Shown one piece after another: positions 1 through 9,084 of a DNA stretch of 64,000 nt. The notes beneath the pieces were generated by a model, which searched no databases, was not told the origin of the DNA, and saw nothing but the letters and a program-made list of their open reading frames with translations. The translations under genes were made by a program, and so were the position numbers. Position 1 is the first letter of the stretch, and each line of letters begins with the position of its first letter. The stretch is taken from the NCBI GenBank assembly GCA_024224295.1, contig JAAENN010000255.1, positions 1-64,000 on the forward strand, written 5' to 3'. The DNA is from Shimia sp. GTDB taxonomy: Bacteria > Pseudomonadota > Alphaproteobacteria > Rhodobacterales > Rhodobacteraceae.

Positions 1-789
1 CACACCGGCCTCGTATTCTGGACGCTCTTGATCCGCAGGCAGGATCGGGCGGCGGCAGGCATGGCACAACAGATGCGGGCCTTCCTTCAGCCCATGACCA
101 ACGGAAACGCGGCCATCAAACACAAAGCACTCGCCATCCCAAGTGCTCTCTTCCTGCGGCACCTCTTCGAGATACTTCAGGATGCCACCTTTCAGGTGAT
201 ACACGTCTTCCACACCCTGACTCATTAGAAAGTTGGTGGATTTCTCACAGCGAATGCCGCCGGTACAGAACATCGCCACACGTTTGTTGTGGAACCGCTC
301 TTTGTTTTCTTCCCACCACGCTGGGAACTCACGGAAGGTGGCGGTCTCCGGATCCACAGCCCCCTGAAAGGTGCCAATCGCCACTTCGTAGTCGTTGCGA
401 GTGTCGATGGTCACCACGTCCGGTGACTGGATCAGCTCGTTCCAGTCCTCCGGGTTCACGTAGTTGCCGACATGCAAAGTGGGATCGACATTCGGTTGGC
501 CCAGCGTCACGATCTCTTTTTTGAGTTTCACCTTCATGCGCGGGAACGGCTTTTCAGCGGCGGTGCTCAACTTCCACTCAAAATTGGCGCAGCCCGGTAG
601 CTTTTGGATGTAACCAATCACCGCATCAATGCCAGCCCGCGGACCGGCGATGGTGCCGTTGATCCCCTCGTGGGCCAACAACAATGTGCCGGTGATATCG
701 TGCTTCTGACAAAACTCTAGCAGAGGCGCCCGCAGGGCCTCGTGGTTGTCGAAAGTGGTGAAATGATAGAGAGCGCAGACTGTAAACAT
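1..789 (-). CDS. trhO: tRNA uridine(34) hydroxylase TrhO (rhodanese family), 3' end cut by window
   Basis: Reading leftward from the ATG at 787-789 gives 263 codons open to base 1, so the C-terminus lies outside. The N-terminus (MFTVCALYHFTTFDN) and an acylphosphatase-like first third with GTLLLAHEGINGT fit the YceA/TrhO family. A rhodanese domain follows, with the active-site loop FCTGGIRCEKS, and then the cysteine motif LLCHACRRP near the edge. Family members hydroxylate the wobble uridine of tRNA to 5-hydroxyuridine using O2. It is a single gene transcribed out of the window. The function is family knowledge; the call rests on clear motif agreement. Confidence 0.93.
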   Translation of the reverse strand, partial: MFTVCALYHFTTFDNHEALRAPLLEFCQKHDITGTLLLAHEGINGTIAGPRAGIDAVIGYIQKLPGCANFEWKLSTAAEKPFPRMKVKLKKEIVTLGQPNVDPTLHVGNYVNPEDWNELIQSPDVVTIDTRNDYEVAIGTFQGAVDPETATFREFPAWWEENKERFHNKRVAMFCTGGIRCEKSTNFLMSQGVEDVYHLKGGILKYLEEVPQEESTWDGECFVFDGRVSVGHGLKEGPHLLCHACRRPILPADQERPEYEAGV

Positions 790-848
790 AGCGCCCCATT
801 ACGCCTATTTTACATGTGTATCAAGACGATCAGCCCTGTGGCGTTTTG

Positions 849-1595
849 TCAGAGGAATGTGCTGATCCCGCCCCAGAGCAGGCGCAGCGCAATCAGGATC
901 AGCAACACATTGAGCGCCTTGTGAAATCCGTTGTCAGTCATGCGCCCTAGCACTTGTTTGCCCACCCAAGTGCCAATGGCGCCTGCGAGAATCAACGCGG
1001 CTATAAAGGCCGCCCAGTCCGCGAAAGCAAAACCCAATAGGCCAAACATTGCCACTTTGAGACCGTGCTGCACCGTCATCAGGGCGGCATGCGTGGCGGT
1101 ATGGGCGTGCCGATCAAGCTTGAGCGCCTTGATATAGCCGGCAACAAAGGGTCCCGTTGCGCCAAAGAACATGGTGAGGAAGCTCGAAATGAAGCCGGTG
1201 ACCAACGGCCAGTGGCTTAACCATTTGGGTGGACGGGCAAAGACCACCCACAATATGAACAGTCCAACTACGGATTGCACCATCCAGCCCGGTAGGCTGA
1301 CTACCACGCTGCCGCCGACAGCCACGCCCACCAGTGAGCCGACAACAAATGCGGGCAACGCGCTCCACATCAAATGACGCAAAAACATCGCCGCGCGTAT
1401 GGCGTTGGAGCCCAGTTGCACAACGCCATGCACCGGAATGATCGCCGCTGGTGGCAACAAGATCGCGCAAGCTCCAAGAAAGGCGACGCCGCCACCAATG
1501 CCAAAAGCGGCAGTGATGAAGGAACCAGCAAAGCTCATAGCCAAAAGGCCAAGCGCAGCAGCGTGAGACAGGTCTGGCGGGAGCATTTCAATCAT
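849..1595 (-). CDS. TauE/SafE-family membrane permease
   Basis: This 248-residue protein is almost entirely hydrophobic. It has the glycine-rich first helix (AFGIGGGVAFLGACAILLP) and a second similar repeat (FFGATGPFVAGYIKAL) typical of the TauE/SafE (DUF81) permease family, with about eight membrane segments. Members export sulfite, sulfoacetate or other organic anions; the substrate here is unknown. It lies downstream of the BKACE gene on the same strand with a gap of about 100 bp and no clear terminator, so it may export or import an acid handled by that operon. That link is inference. A second family member in the window (53257-54012) sits in the taurine cluster. Confidence 0.85.
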   Translation of the reverse strand: MIEMLPPDLSHAAALGLLAMSFAGSFITAAFGIGGGVAFLGACAILLPPAAIIPVHGVVQLGSNAIRAAMFLRHLMWSALPAFVVGSLVGVAVGGSVVVSLPGWMVQSVVGLFILWVVFARPPKWLSHWPLVTGFISSFLTMFFGATGPFVAGYIKALKLDRHAHTATHAALMTVQHGLKVAMFGLLGFAFADWAAFIAALILAGAIGTWVGKQVLGRMTDNGFHKALNVLLILIALRLLWGGISTFL

Positions 1596-1694
1596 GGCGC
1601 CACTATGGGCTGTGGCTCTCCTAGTGCAAGCCTTCTTCCCACCCGGACTTATTCTTGCTTAAAATATACTGGAGGTGTGGAGGTCGGCCCCCGC

Positions 1695-2564
1695 TTAAGC
1701 TCCCGTCGGCGGAATGCCCAACATCTCCCGCGCTTCTGCCGGGCTGGCAATGGCGCGCCCAGCGTTTGTGGCGCAACGCGCCAAAGCCTCTATCAACTGC
1801 CCATTGGATCGCGTCTTGTCGCCATTGGGCAGATAGAACGTGTCCTCCACACCGGTGCGCAACATGCCGCCAAGCTCTGCGGCTTTTTGGTGGGTGTGCC
1901 AAATCTCGGCCCGTCCAATCAGCGTGGCTTGCCAGAAACTGTCCTTCAGCAGGTAGGGCATGAGGAATTCCAGAAGTACAGGGTCCACGGGCATGCCCGA
2001 GGCCACACCCATGACCAGATTATATTGCGCGCGGGTGGTCATGCCGTTTTGGACATACATCGCCACAGAGCGCACAATGCCGGTGTCAAAACACTCCAAC
2101 TCCGGAATTGTGTTGGTCTCCACCATCACATCGAGATGGTCCTGAATTTTGGGCGGCTGGTTTTCAAACAACATCGGCGGCCAAGCCCACTCCCCATTGC
2201 TGCGCAGCTTGAGATAGTTGAGCGACCCGGCGTTGCAGGCGGCGATTTCGGGTTTGAGTGCGCGAATGCAGTCTAACGCTCCGGAATAATCCGACCCAAC
2301 CACGCCGGTGGTGGCGTTGATCAGGATGTTGGGGCAGGCATCGCGGATGGCCCCAACGATCTCTGTTGCCACATTGGTGTCCCAGCTGGGCAGGTGGCCC
2401 TTGCCCTCTTCCTGCTGTCGGAAATGGATGTGGATCACGGTGGCGCCCGCGCCCATCGCCTCGCGGGCGGAAGCGGCGCACTCCGCGGGCGTGACCGGCA
2501 CGGGGTGCTGTGTGGGATCGGTCAGAACGCCGTTGAGCGCGCATGTGAGGATCGCCTTGTCCAT
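1695..2564 (-). CDS. BKACE (beta-keto acid cleavage enzyme, DUF849) family protein
   Basis: The 289-residue protein starts at the ATG MDKAILTCALNG. An upstream in-frame extension exists but overlaps the preceding gene. Hallmarks are the N-terminal strand ILTCALNG, the zinc-type motif VIHIHFR, and INATTGVVGSDYS. The BKACE family cleaves a 3-keto acid with acetyl-CoA, giving acetoacetate or another 3-ketoacid plus a new CoA ester (Kce in lysine fermentation is the reference enzyme). The start codon is 1 nt after the stop of the TIGR03084 gene, so translation is probably coupled and it belongs to the carboxylase operon. The actual substrate cannot be read from the sequence. Confidence 0.88.
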   Translation of the reverse strand: MDKAILTCALNGVLTDPTQHPVPVTPAECAASAREAMGAGATVIHIHFRQQEEGKGHLPSWDTNVATEIVGAIRDACPNILINATTGVVGSDYSGALDCIRALKPEIAACNAGSLNYLKLRSNGEWAWPPMLFENQPPKIQDHLDVMVETNTIPELECFDTGIVRSVAMYVQNGMTTRAQYNLVMGVASGMPVDPVLLEFLMPYLLKDSFWQATLIGRAEIWHTHQKAAELGGMLRTGVEDTFYLPNGDKTRSNGQLIEALARCATNAGRAIASPAEAREMLGIPPTGA

Positions 2565-2565
2565 C

Positions 2566-3366
2566 TTAGCCGTCCAGCCTGTGGCGGCTGCCTGGCGCGG
2601 GCGGCGTCTCTGGTGGCCCCGCAAAACATTGTGCGTTGGCCATCCATGTTTGGGCAACCTCGCCACTGGCGGTCAACGCGGTGTCGGCAAAGGCACGGGT
2701 CTGGGTGACCACGGCGGCAAAATCTGCGGCAGGGCCGGTGATGCTGTTGTCGCCCTCTTCACCAAACTCCCACGTGGCACCAGAGGGCGCGGTCAGGGAC
2801 AGTTTGGGCATCGCGTCCGGCACGCGCAGGCTGTGCACCTGATGGGACCAGCCAAAGGTGTTCACGCCGAGGATCACGATGTTTTTGATGCGGTCGCTGT
2901 CCGCGCGGACCTTGCCCAGCAGATCAAATACCTCAAACCCATGCGCCCAGGTTTCCATTTGCCGGGCGGTCATTGATGAGCGGGCCGACATCGATGGACC
3001 CACCCACGGCAGGCACGCCTTAGGGTTCATGTCTCGCCAACGGGCGGCGATGTCCCGCGCAGTGTCGATCCAAAGGGCGCGCAGGTCTGCGCCGCGCTCC
3101 GCAATGGTTTCATTCTCATAGGTGCGCAGGGAGCCGGTGGCCTTGAGCGAGGCCATAGCGCCCCCCATGCGGGCCATAAAGGCGGTCTCGTCAGAGGCGG
3201 AGAGGTCCGCGCCGGTGTTCCAGAAATGCAGGTGCACCAACACGTCTTCGATGGTCCAGCCTTTGAACTGGGTTTGGGTGCGCAGCTCCGAATCCGACAA
3301 GCCAGACAAGGCGTCGTGCAGCACTTCGGACTCGGTGAGAAAATCGTCAGCTTGGGTGAGGGTCAT
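2566..3366 (-). CDS. TIGR03084-type DinB/MDMPI-fold metal-binding protein
   Basis: The 266-residue protein has an N-terminal DinB/mycothiol-dependent-isomerase-like four-helix region. A histidine pair (VLVHLHFWN) and a later ETWAHGFEVFD motif are candidate metal ligands. The remainder includes WSHQVHSLRVP. It resembles the family annotated TIGR03084, which as far as I know has no assigned reaction. Its ATG overlaps the stop of the biotin carboxylase gene by 4 nt (ATGA), and its own stop is 1 nt from the BKACE start, so it sits in the middle of a tightly coupled operon. A thiol- or CoA-related catabolic step is plausible but inferred. Confidence 0.75.
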   Translation of the reverse strand: MTLTQADDFLTESEVLHDALSGLSDSELRTQTQFKGWTIEDVLVHLHFWNTGADLSASDETAFMARMGGAMASLKATGSLRTYENETIAERGADLRALWIDTARDIAARWRDMNPKACLPWVGPSMSARSSMTARQMETWAHGFEVFDLLGKVRADSDRIKNIVILGVNTFGWSHQVHSLRVPDAMPKLSLTAPSGATWEFGEEGDNSITGPAADFAAVVTQTRAFADTALTASGEVAQTWMANAQCFAGPPETPPAPGSRHRLDG

Positions 3367-5318
3367 GTTGGGTCTTCCGTGGTCAGAATCAGCGCGCCTT
3401 TGCTCAGCTGTTGTCCCGCCGCCACGTGGAGCGCGGCGACAACGCCGTCGGTGGCAGCGGTCAATTGATGTTGCATTTTCATGGCTTCAAGAACGGCCAG
3501 CGTGTCGCCTTTTTTGACGGTGTCCCCCGCGGTCACGTTGAGCGCCACCAATAAGCCGGGCATCGGCGCGGTGAGCGCGCCGGAGGCGGTCGTGTCTGTT
3601 TTTTCCCAAGGTTGCGCCCGCAAGACGTGAAGATGGTGATCTGTGGTTTGCAGGTAAAGACCGCCGGTTCCGTCAGGCGCGTGATGAGGAGATTTGCGCA
3701 GTCCATCGATGCGGAGATCATGGGTGACCTGATGGGCAAACCCTCCGCCGGTGATGGTGATAAGGGGGGTACCGACACCTGTCGCGGTGAGCGAGTAAAG
3801 CTGGCTGTTGAGCGATAGATCCAGTGGGATCGGCAGGCCTCCGTCGCTCGAAAAACCCAAAAGCGCGGTGTCTCTAAGGGAGCTATGCGCCGCAAACGCC
3901 TCGGTTTCGCCGCGCAGAAAAAGAGCGGCCGCAAGCGCAACAGTCTGCGTTGTGATAGCCGGTTCCGGTGGACCGTCGGGATAGGTTTCGTCCAAGAATG
4001 TGGTGGTCGTTGCGCCGTCCCTGACCGTTGGGTGCGCAAGCAGGGTGCGCAGAAACGGCAGGTTGGTGGTGACACCGAGAACCGCAGTTTTGTCCAGGGC
4101 CTGACGCAACTGCAACAGGGCGTCGTCGCGGGTGTCCCCGAAGGCAATCAGTTTGGCCAGCATCGGGTCATAGTAGGGTGTGATGACGTCGCCGCTGCGC
4201 ACGCCGGCATCAGCTCGAATAGCGCTATCTACATTGAATTTATGGAGTTTTCCGGTTGATGGCAGGAAGTCGTTGAAGGCGTCTTCGGCGTATAGCCGGA
4301 CTTCGATGGCGTGACCTTCGGGTGAGATGTCATCAAGGTTGATGTCAATTTTTCCATCCCGTGCAAGAATCAGTTGCCATGCGACCAGATCAATCCTTCT
4401 GATCAGTTCGGTGACCGGATGTTCGACCTGCAGGCGGGTGTTCATCTCCAGAAAATAGAAGTCCTCGCCGTTTTCATCGAGCAAAAATTCGACGGTGCCG
4501 GCCCCGACATATCTGACGGACAGGGCGGCGGCGATGGCGGCCTTTTCCATACGTTGACGTATGGTTTGGCTGAGACCCGGCGCCGGCGCTTCCTCGACCA
4601 CCTTCTGATGGCGGCGCTGTACCGAACAATCACGTTCACCCAGTGTTAGCGTGTTGCCGTAACGATCCGCGAAGACCTGAATTTCGATGTGTCGGGCATT
4701 TTGAACGGCGCGTTCGAGAATGAGGACATCTGAACCAAAGGCCGCCAGTGCTTCGGCGCGGGCCAGCGCAAGATCGTCGGCGAGAGTTTCGTGCCCTGTC
4801 ACCAAACGCATGCCTTTTCCGCCGCCGCCGGCCGCGGCCTTGACCATAAGTGGAAAGCCGATTTCGCGGGCATGAGACAGAAGGGTCGCGTCGCTTTGAT
4901 CCTCGCCCTGATAGCCTGGAATGCAGGGCACCCCGGCGTCCAGCATATGCGCTTTGGCGATGGCCTTGTCGCCCATGGTCTCGATGGAGTCGGCTGAAGG
5001 TCCCACAAAGATGAGCTCGGCGCTTTCAACCGCGCGGGCAAAATCCGCGTTCTCGGACAGGAAGCCGTAACCGGGGTGGATCGCCCCTGCGCCAGAGGCT
5101 TTCGCGGCGGCCAAAATGGCGTCGATGTTAAGGTAGCTTTCTGCGGCAGGGGCGGCGCCGATATGATGTGCCTCATCCGCCATGGACACATGCAACGCAT
5201 TTGCGTCTGCGTCCGAATACACTGCGACCGTGCGCAGGCCGAGGTCGCGCGCGGTGCGGATGATGCGACAAGCAATTTCGCCACGGTTGGCAATCAGGAG
5301 TGTGTCAAACGTGCTCAT
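3363..5318 (-). CDS. Acyl-CoA carboxylase alpha subunit (biotin carboxylase + biotin carrier)
   Basis: The 651-residue protein starts with MSTFDTLLIANRGEIACRI. I prefer this ATG because GAGGA lies 7 nt upstream; a GTG two codons earlier has no room for a ribosome site. Domains in order: biotin carboxylase N-domain (1-110), ATP-grasp (about 115-320, with KAAAGGGGKGM), BC C-domain, a linker, and a C-terminal biotinyl domain with the biotinylation site EAMKMQHQ. The layout matches methylcrotonyl-, propionyl- or geranyl-CoA carboxylase alpha chains. It starts 2 nt after the carboxyltransferase stop. Substrate specificity is set by the beta subunit, which here appears frameshifted. Confidence 0.93.
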   Translation of the reverse strand: MSTFDTLLIANRGEIACRIIRTARDLGLRTVAVYSDADANALHVSMADEAHHIGAAPAAESYLNIDAILAAAKASGAGAIHPGYGFLSENADFARAVESAELIFVGPSADSIETMGDKAIAKAHMLDAGVPCIPGYQGEDQSDATLLSHAREIGFPLMVKAAAGGGGKGMRLVTGHETLADDLALARAEALAAFGSDVLILERAVQNARHIEIQVFADRYGNTLTLGERDCSVQRRHQKVVEEAPAPGLSQTIRQRMEKAAIAAALSVRYVGAGTVEFLLDENGEDFYFLEMNTRLQVEHPVTELIRRIDLVAWQLILARDGKIDINLDDISPEGHAIEVRLYAEDAFNDFLPSTGKLHKFNVDSAIRADAGVRSGDVITPYYDPMLAKLIAFGDTRDDALLQLRQALDKTAVLGVTTNLPFLRTLLAHPTVRDGATTTTFLDETYPDGPPEPAITTQTVALAAALFLRGETEAFAAHSSLRDTALLGFSSDGGLPIPLDLSLNSQLYSLTATGVGTPLITITGGGFAHQVTHDLRIDGLRKSPHHAPDGTGGLYLQTTDHHLHVLRAQPWEKTDTTASGALTAPMPGLLVALNVTAGDTVKKGDTLAVLEAMKMQHQLTAATDGVVAALHVAAGQQLSKGALILTTEDPT

Positions 5319-5320
5319 GC

Positions 5321-6941
5321 TCACATCCTCGCCACGCCAAAACTGTTGGGGTTGAGGTCGCGACGACGGGCCTCAGCCACGGTACCAAGGCAGAAGGCAA
5401 TCACTTTGCGGCTATCGCGCGGGTCAATCACGCCGTGGTCGAGCACCTTGCCGGAGGTGAAGAAAGGCGAACTCTGCGCATCAAACAGGCCTTGAATGGC
5501 GGCTTCCTGTTGCGCCATGTGGGCCTCGTCCACGTCGACGCCTTTGCGGGCGGCGCCTGCGCGGGCGACGAGGCTCATGGTTTTTGCGGCTTGCGCGCCG
5601 CCCATGACGCCAGAGCGGGAGGTGGGCCAGGCAAACAAGAAATCCGGCTGGTAGGCGATGCCACACATGCCGTAGTTGCCCGCGCCAAAGCTGGCGCCGC
5701 AATAGAGCGTGATTTTGGGCACGCGGGCGTTGGACACGGCCTGGATCATCTTGGAGCCGTGTTTGATCATCCCGGCCTGTTCATAGGCGGTGCCGACCAT
5801 GTAGCCGGTGGTGTTGTTGAGGAAGACAAGTGGCGTGCCTGCCTGATCACAGGCCTGAATAAAATGTGTGGCCTTGTTGGCGCCTGCCGGATCAATTGGG
5901 CCGTTGTTGGCAAGGATGCCGACGGTGTGGCCGTGGACTTGCGCCTGAATGCAAAGGGTCGCGGGGCCAAAATCTGGTTTGAATTCGTCAAAATCAGAAC
6001 CGTCGACAAGGCGGGCGATCAATTCGCGCGCGTCATAGGGTGTGGACCAGTCAGCAGGCACGACGCCTGCGATTTCATCCACATCAAAACGCGGTTCGTC
6101 AAAGTCGCGCGCCTCGGGTTTGCTTATGTCGCGGTTCCAGTCCAGCCGCGCCATGACTCGGCGGGCCTGCGCGATGGCATGCACGTCGTCTTCGGCCAGG
6201 TATTCCACCAGACCGGAGGTGGTCGCGTGCATTTCCGCGCCGCCAAGGTCAGCGTCTTTGGCTACTTCACCGGTGGCCGCATTGACCAGCGCGGCCCCCG
6301 CAAGCGCGGCCATACCGTTTTTCTTCACGCCGATCACATAGTCAGACAGGCCGGGCATGTAGGCGCCGCCCGCAGTAGAGGGGCCGTGCAAAACCGCAAT
6401 AGTGGGCAAGCCCGCCGCCGAGAGGCGCGCGAGATTTCGGAACACGCCCCCGCCCAAAGCCCAGTCTTCGACGCGGTAGTTCATCAGGTTGGCGCCTGCG
6501 CTCTCGACCAAATGCACAAATGGCAGTTTCTGGCGCAGCGCGATTTCTTGGGCGGACAGCATGGCTTGCAACGACATCGGAGACAGCGCGCCAGCATTGA
6601 TGCCGCTGTCATCCACATATCACCATGCAGCGCACGCCGGAGACAAAGCCTATGCCCATAAGGAAGGTGCTGCCCGGCAGGGATTTCTCTGGGTCATCGC
6701 TGTCTTGCAGATAGCCCGCGAGACTGTGCAGACGCAGGAAGGGCAGGCCGGGGTCCAGCAAGCGAGCGAGCCGCTCGCGCGGGGTGATCTGCCCCCGCGC
6801 GGCAAAGCGCTCCCGGCGTTGTTCGGATTTCTCTGCTGTCCGGGATTCCAGCGCGCGCAGCTCCGCCACTGCAGCCAACATCGCATCGCGGTTTTCGCCA
6901 AACGCAGGGGCGTTGGGCGTGATCTGTGTTTCAAACGACAT
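5321..6941 (-). pseudogene. Acyl-CoA carboxylase carboxyltransferase (beta) subunit, apparent +1 frameshift
   Basis: Two consecutive reading frames together make one methylcrotonyl-CoA-carboxylase-beta-like protein of about 540 residues. The first part runs from the ATG at 6941 (AGGAGGAGG just upstream) through the N-terminal helices RFAARGQITPRERLARLLD to GFVSGVRCMVI. It stops at 6609. The second frame continues without loss at VDDSGINAGALSPMS from 6616 and includes the oxyanion loops GPSTAGGAYMPGLSDY and GASFGAGNYGMCG. One extra base near 6617 explains the break. It may be a true inactivating mutation, an assembly error, or a split gene with a coupled GTG start at 6616. Everything else looks intact, so recent origin or error is likely. 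It is the first gene of the carboxylase operon. Confidence 0.8.
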
Positions 6942-7011
6942 GGGGGCTCCTCCTCCTGAGCGGTCCCGATATTTGAAACCACTCTGAGCCGCGGGGGCGG
7001 GCGCATCAAGA

Positions 7012-7030
7012 CAGCGTGATTGTGACGCTG
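7012..7030. promoter_or_regulatory. Inverted repeat, candidate PaaX-type operator
   Basis: CAGCGT and ACGCTG face each other across 7 nt in the 134-bp gap between the divergent carboxylase operon and the PaaX-like regulator. The position suits an operator controlling both. Assignment to this regulator is inference. Confidence 0.4.
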
Positions 7031-7075
7031 CGGCCAAAGCTTGTTGTTGTTGACTGGGCGGCGTAGGATTGGCCC

Positions 7076-7864
7076 ATGCAAACTGTTGATCTGCAAGAAG
7101 ATATCAATGCGGTCGCCGCCTGTGGCCCGATCAAGGTCTGGTCGGTTGTGGTCACTATTCTTGGCGACCTGCTGCAAAGCGAAGATGCCTGGTTGTCAGG
7201 TCCGGTGTTGGATGCGCTGGTCAGTCGACTTGGAATCAACAATCAGGCGTTGCGGGTGGCAGTCCATCGATTGCGCCGCGATGGCTGGATCACCTCGGAG
7301 AAACGCGGACGGCTGTCGGCGCATCAATTGACGGCCAAAGGTTGGGCGGAAACGGAGGCTGTGCGGGCACAGATCTACGGTAGGGCGGATACGACGGAGT
7401 CGGTGTGGTTGGCGGTTGGTGGCCCTAATCTGACGGCGGCGGAGTTTCTGGAGCTCTTACCGGCGCATGCGGTCGCCTTGTCAGCACGCAGTGCGCTGGG
7501 GGCAGGGGCCTTGCGTCCAAGTGAAGACATCTTGCTGAGTACGTTCACGCCCGATCGGGTTCCGGCGTGGGCAGTCAGTGCTTTGGCGCCCCCTGAGCTG
7601 GCGGCGGAATATGATGTGCTGTCAGCGGCGGTCGGGCGTGTGCTCGCGCATAGCACGCCGGAAGGCACTTTGGAGCGCACCGCGCTGCGGCTGGTGATCT
7701 TGCACCACTGGCGGCGGTTGCGGCTGCGCCATGGCGCAGTGCAGGATGCGGTTCTGCCGTCCGACTGGCCAGGCGCACGGGCACAGCGGCTGGTGATGCA
7801 GGCTCTTACGCGGCTGGAGCGCCCAGAGGTGGCAGAGCTTGAGCGGCAGGTGGCGCTGGGCTAG
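7076..7864 (+). CDS. PaaX-family transcriptional regulator
   Basis: The 262-residue protein has an N-terminal winged-helix region (GPIKVWSVVVTILGDLL, then the recognition part INNQALRVAVHRLRRDGW) followed by the PaaX-like central and C-terminal domains. Length and layout match PaaX, the GntR-like repressor that senses phenylacetyl-CoA. It is transcribed away from the carboxylase operon across a 134-bp gap with an inverted repeat, so it probably represses that operon and responds to one of its CoA-ester intermediates. That role is inferred from position. There are no paa genes nearby, so the name paaX is not used. Confidence 0.88.
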   Translation: MQTVDLQEDINAVAACGPIKVWSVVVTILGDLLQSEDAWLSGPVLDALVSRLGINNQALRVAVHRLRRDGWITSEKRGRLSAHQLTAKGWAETEAVRAQIYGRADTTESVWLAVGGPNLTAAEFLELLPAHAVALSARSALGAGALRPSEDILLSTFTPDRVPAWAVSALAPPELAAEYDVLSAAVGRVLAHSTPEGTLERTALRLVILHHWRRLRLRHGAVQDAVLPSDWPGARAQRLVMQALTRLERPEVAELERQVALG

Positions 7865-7951
7865 GCTTTTGGGAAATGGTTTGAGGCAATAGATTTAGGG
7901 CATGATGATCCGGGGTTTGGCGGACATTACCAAAGACGGAGCGCACAGCGC

Positions 7952-9082
7952 ATGAGCGTTCTTGCGGCGCCAAACTTGCGGGTCGAGGCCAGCGACGGGC
8001 GTGCCACTGTCCGTTTGTCCGGGGCATTGCTGACTGAGTTTCTCGCCGACATGGAAGCGCCTCTTGCACAGGCGGCGCCGCCGGAGAAACTTGTTGATAT
8101 TGACCTTTCACCGCTTACCGCCTTTGACACAGGGGGCGCGTGGCTGGTCTCTCAACTGCGCAGGCGATTGCAGGCACAGGGTGCCGAGGTGCAGATCACG
8201 GGCGCAGCGGATCATTTGGCGCTTCTGGAAACCGTGGCCACCGCCACACCGGAAGAGACACCGCATGAACTGCCGGAACACGGACGCTGGGAGTGGGTTG
8301 CCAACATTGGCCGCAAGCTGGTGTCCGGATGGGGTGATGCGCTGTCACTGGTCAGTTTTCTGGGGCAAACGCTGGCCGGATTGGCGGATGTGATTGTCCG
8401 CCCACACAAAGTCCGCTGGGCCAGCTTGTTCACGCATATGCAAGACGTCGGCTTCAACGCGGTGCCGATTGTCGCGCTGATGGGGTTTCTGATCGGCGTG
8501 GTGCTTGGCTTTCAGGGCGCAAGCCAGTTGCAGCAGTTTGGCGCAGAGGTTTTTGTGGTCGAACTGATTGGCATTTCGGTGCTGCGGGAATTGGGCATCT
8601 TGCTGACCGCGATCATCGTTGCCGGTCGCTCCGGGTCTGCCTTCACCGCCTCGGTTGGCTCGATGAAAGTGCAGCAGGAAATCGATGCGATGCAGACGCT
8701 TGGCCTTGATCCGGTGCGGGTGCTGGTGGTGCCGCGGGTGCTGGCGCTGTTGATCATGTTGCCGCTTTTGGGCTTTGTCGCCAATCTGTTTGGCCTGTTT
8801 GGCGGCGCGCTGATGAGTTGGGTTAGCCTTGACGTGAACCCTGGCATGTTCCTCACCCGCCTGCATGACAACATTGCCGTGAAACATCTTCTGGTCGGCA
8901 TGGTGAAAGCGCCGTTCTTTGCGCTGGTGATTGGGGTGGTGGCTTGTTGGCAGGCCTTCCAAGTGAAGGGAAGCTCTACCAGCGTGGGACAGCGCACCAC
9001 CTCCAGTGTGGTGCAGGGCATCTTTCTGGTGATCGCGCTGGATGCGTTGTTTTCGATCTTCTTTGCGCAGTTGGGGGTGTGA
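7952..9082 (+). CDS. MlaE-family ABC transporter permease with N-terminal STAS domain
   Basis: The 376 residues comprise an N-terminal STAS-like domain (about 1-100, with DIDLSPLTAFDTGGAWLV) fused to an MlaE/YrbE permease. The permease has the conserved ELIGISVLRELGILLTAII and ASVGSMKVQQEIDAMQTLG segments and about five membrane helices. In E. coli the STAS protein MlaB is a separate subunit, so this is a fusion of two Mla-type components. The gene leads a four-gene operon for an MCE transporter that moves lipids across the envelope in the inner membrane. Its stop lies 2 nt before the ATPase start. Confidence 0.93.
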   Translation: MSVLAAPNLRVEASDGRATVRLSGALLTEFLADMEAPLAQAAPPEKLVDIDLSPLTAFDTGGAWLVSQLRRRLQAQGAEVQITGAADHLALLETVATATPEETPHELPEHGRWEWVANIGRKLVSGWGDALSLVSFLGQTLAGLADVIVRPHKVRWASLFTHMQDVGFNAVPIVALMGFLIGVVLGFQGASQLQQFGAEVFVVELIGISVLRELGILLTAIIVAGRSGSAFTASVGSMKVQQEIDAMQTLGLDPVRVLVVPRVLALLIMLPLLGFVANLFGLFGGALMSWVSLDVNPGMFLTRLHDNIAVKHLLVGMVKAPFFALVIGVVACWQAFQVKGSSTSVGQRTTSSVVQGIFLVIALDALFSIFFAQLGV

Positions 9083-9084
9083 AT

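Noticed and set aside
5300-6661. Plus-strand frame of 453 codons
   Set aside because: It is antisense to the carboxyltransferase gene, whose protein motifs are clear on the minus strand. Its His/Gly/Arg-rich translation is typical of a shadow frame.
6609-7037. 142-codon minus-strand frame as a separate gene
   Set aside because: It is the N-terminal part of the carboxyltransferase broken by one extra base. The ATG with a ribosome site is at 6941, not 7037.
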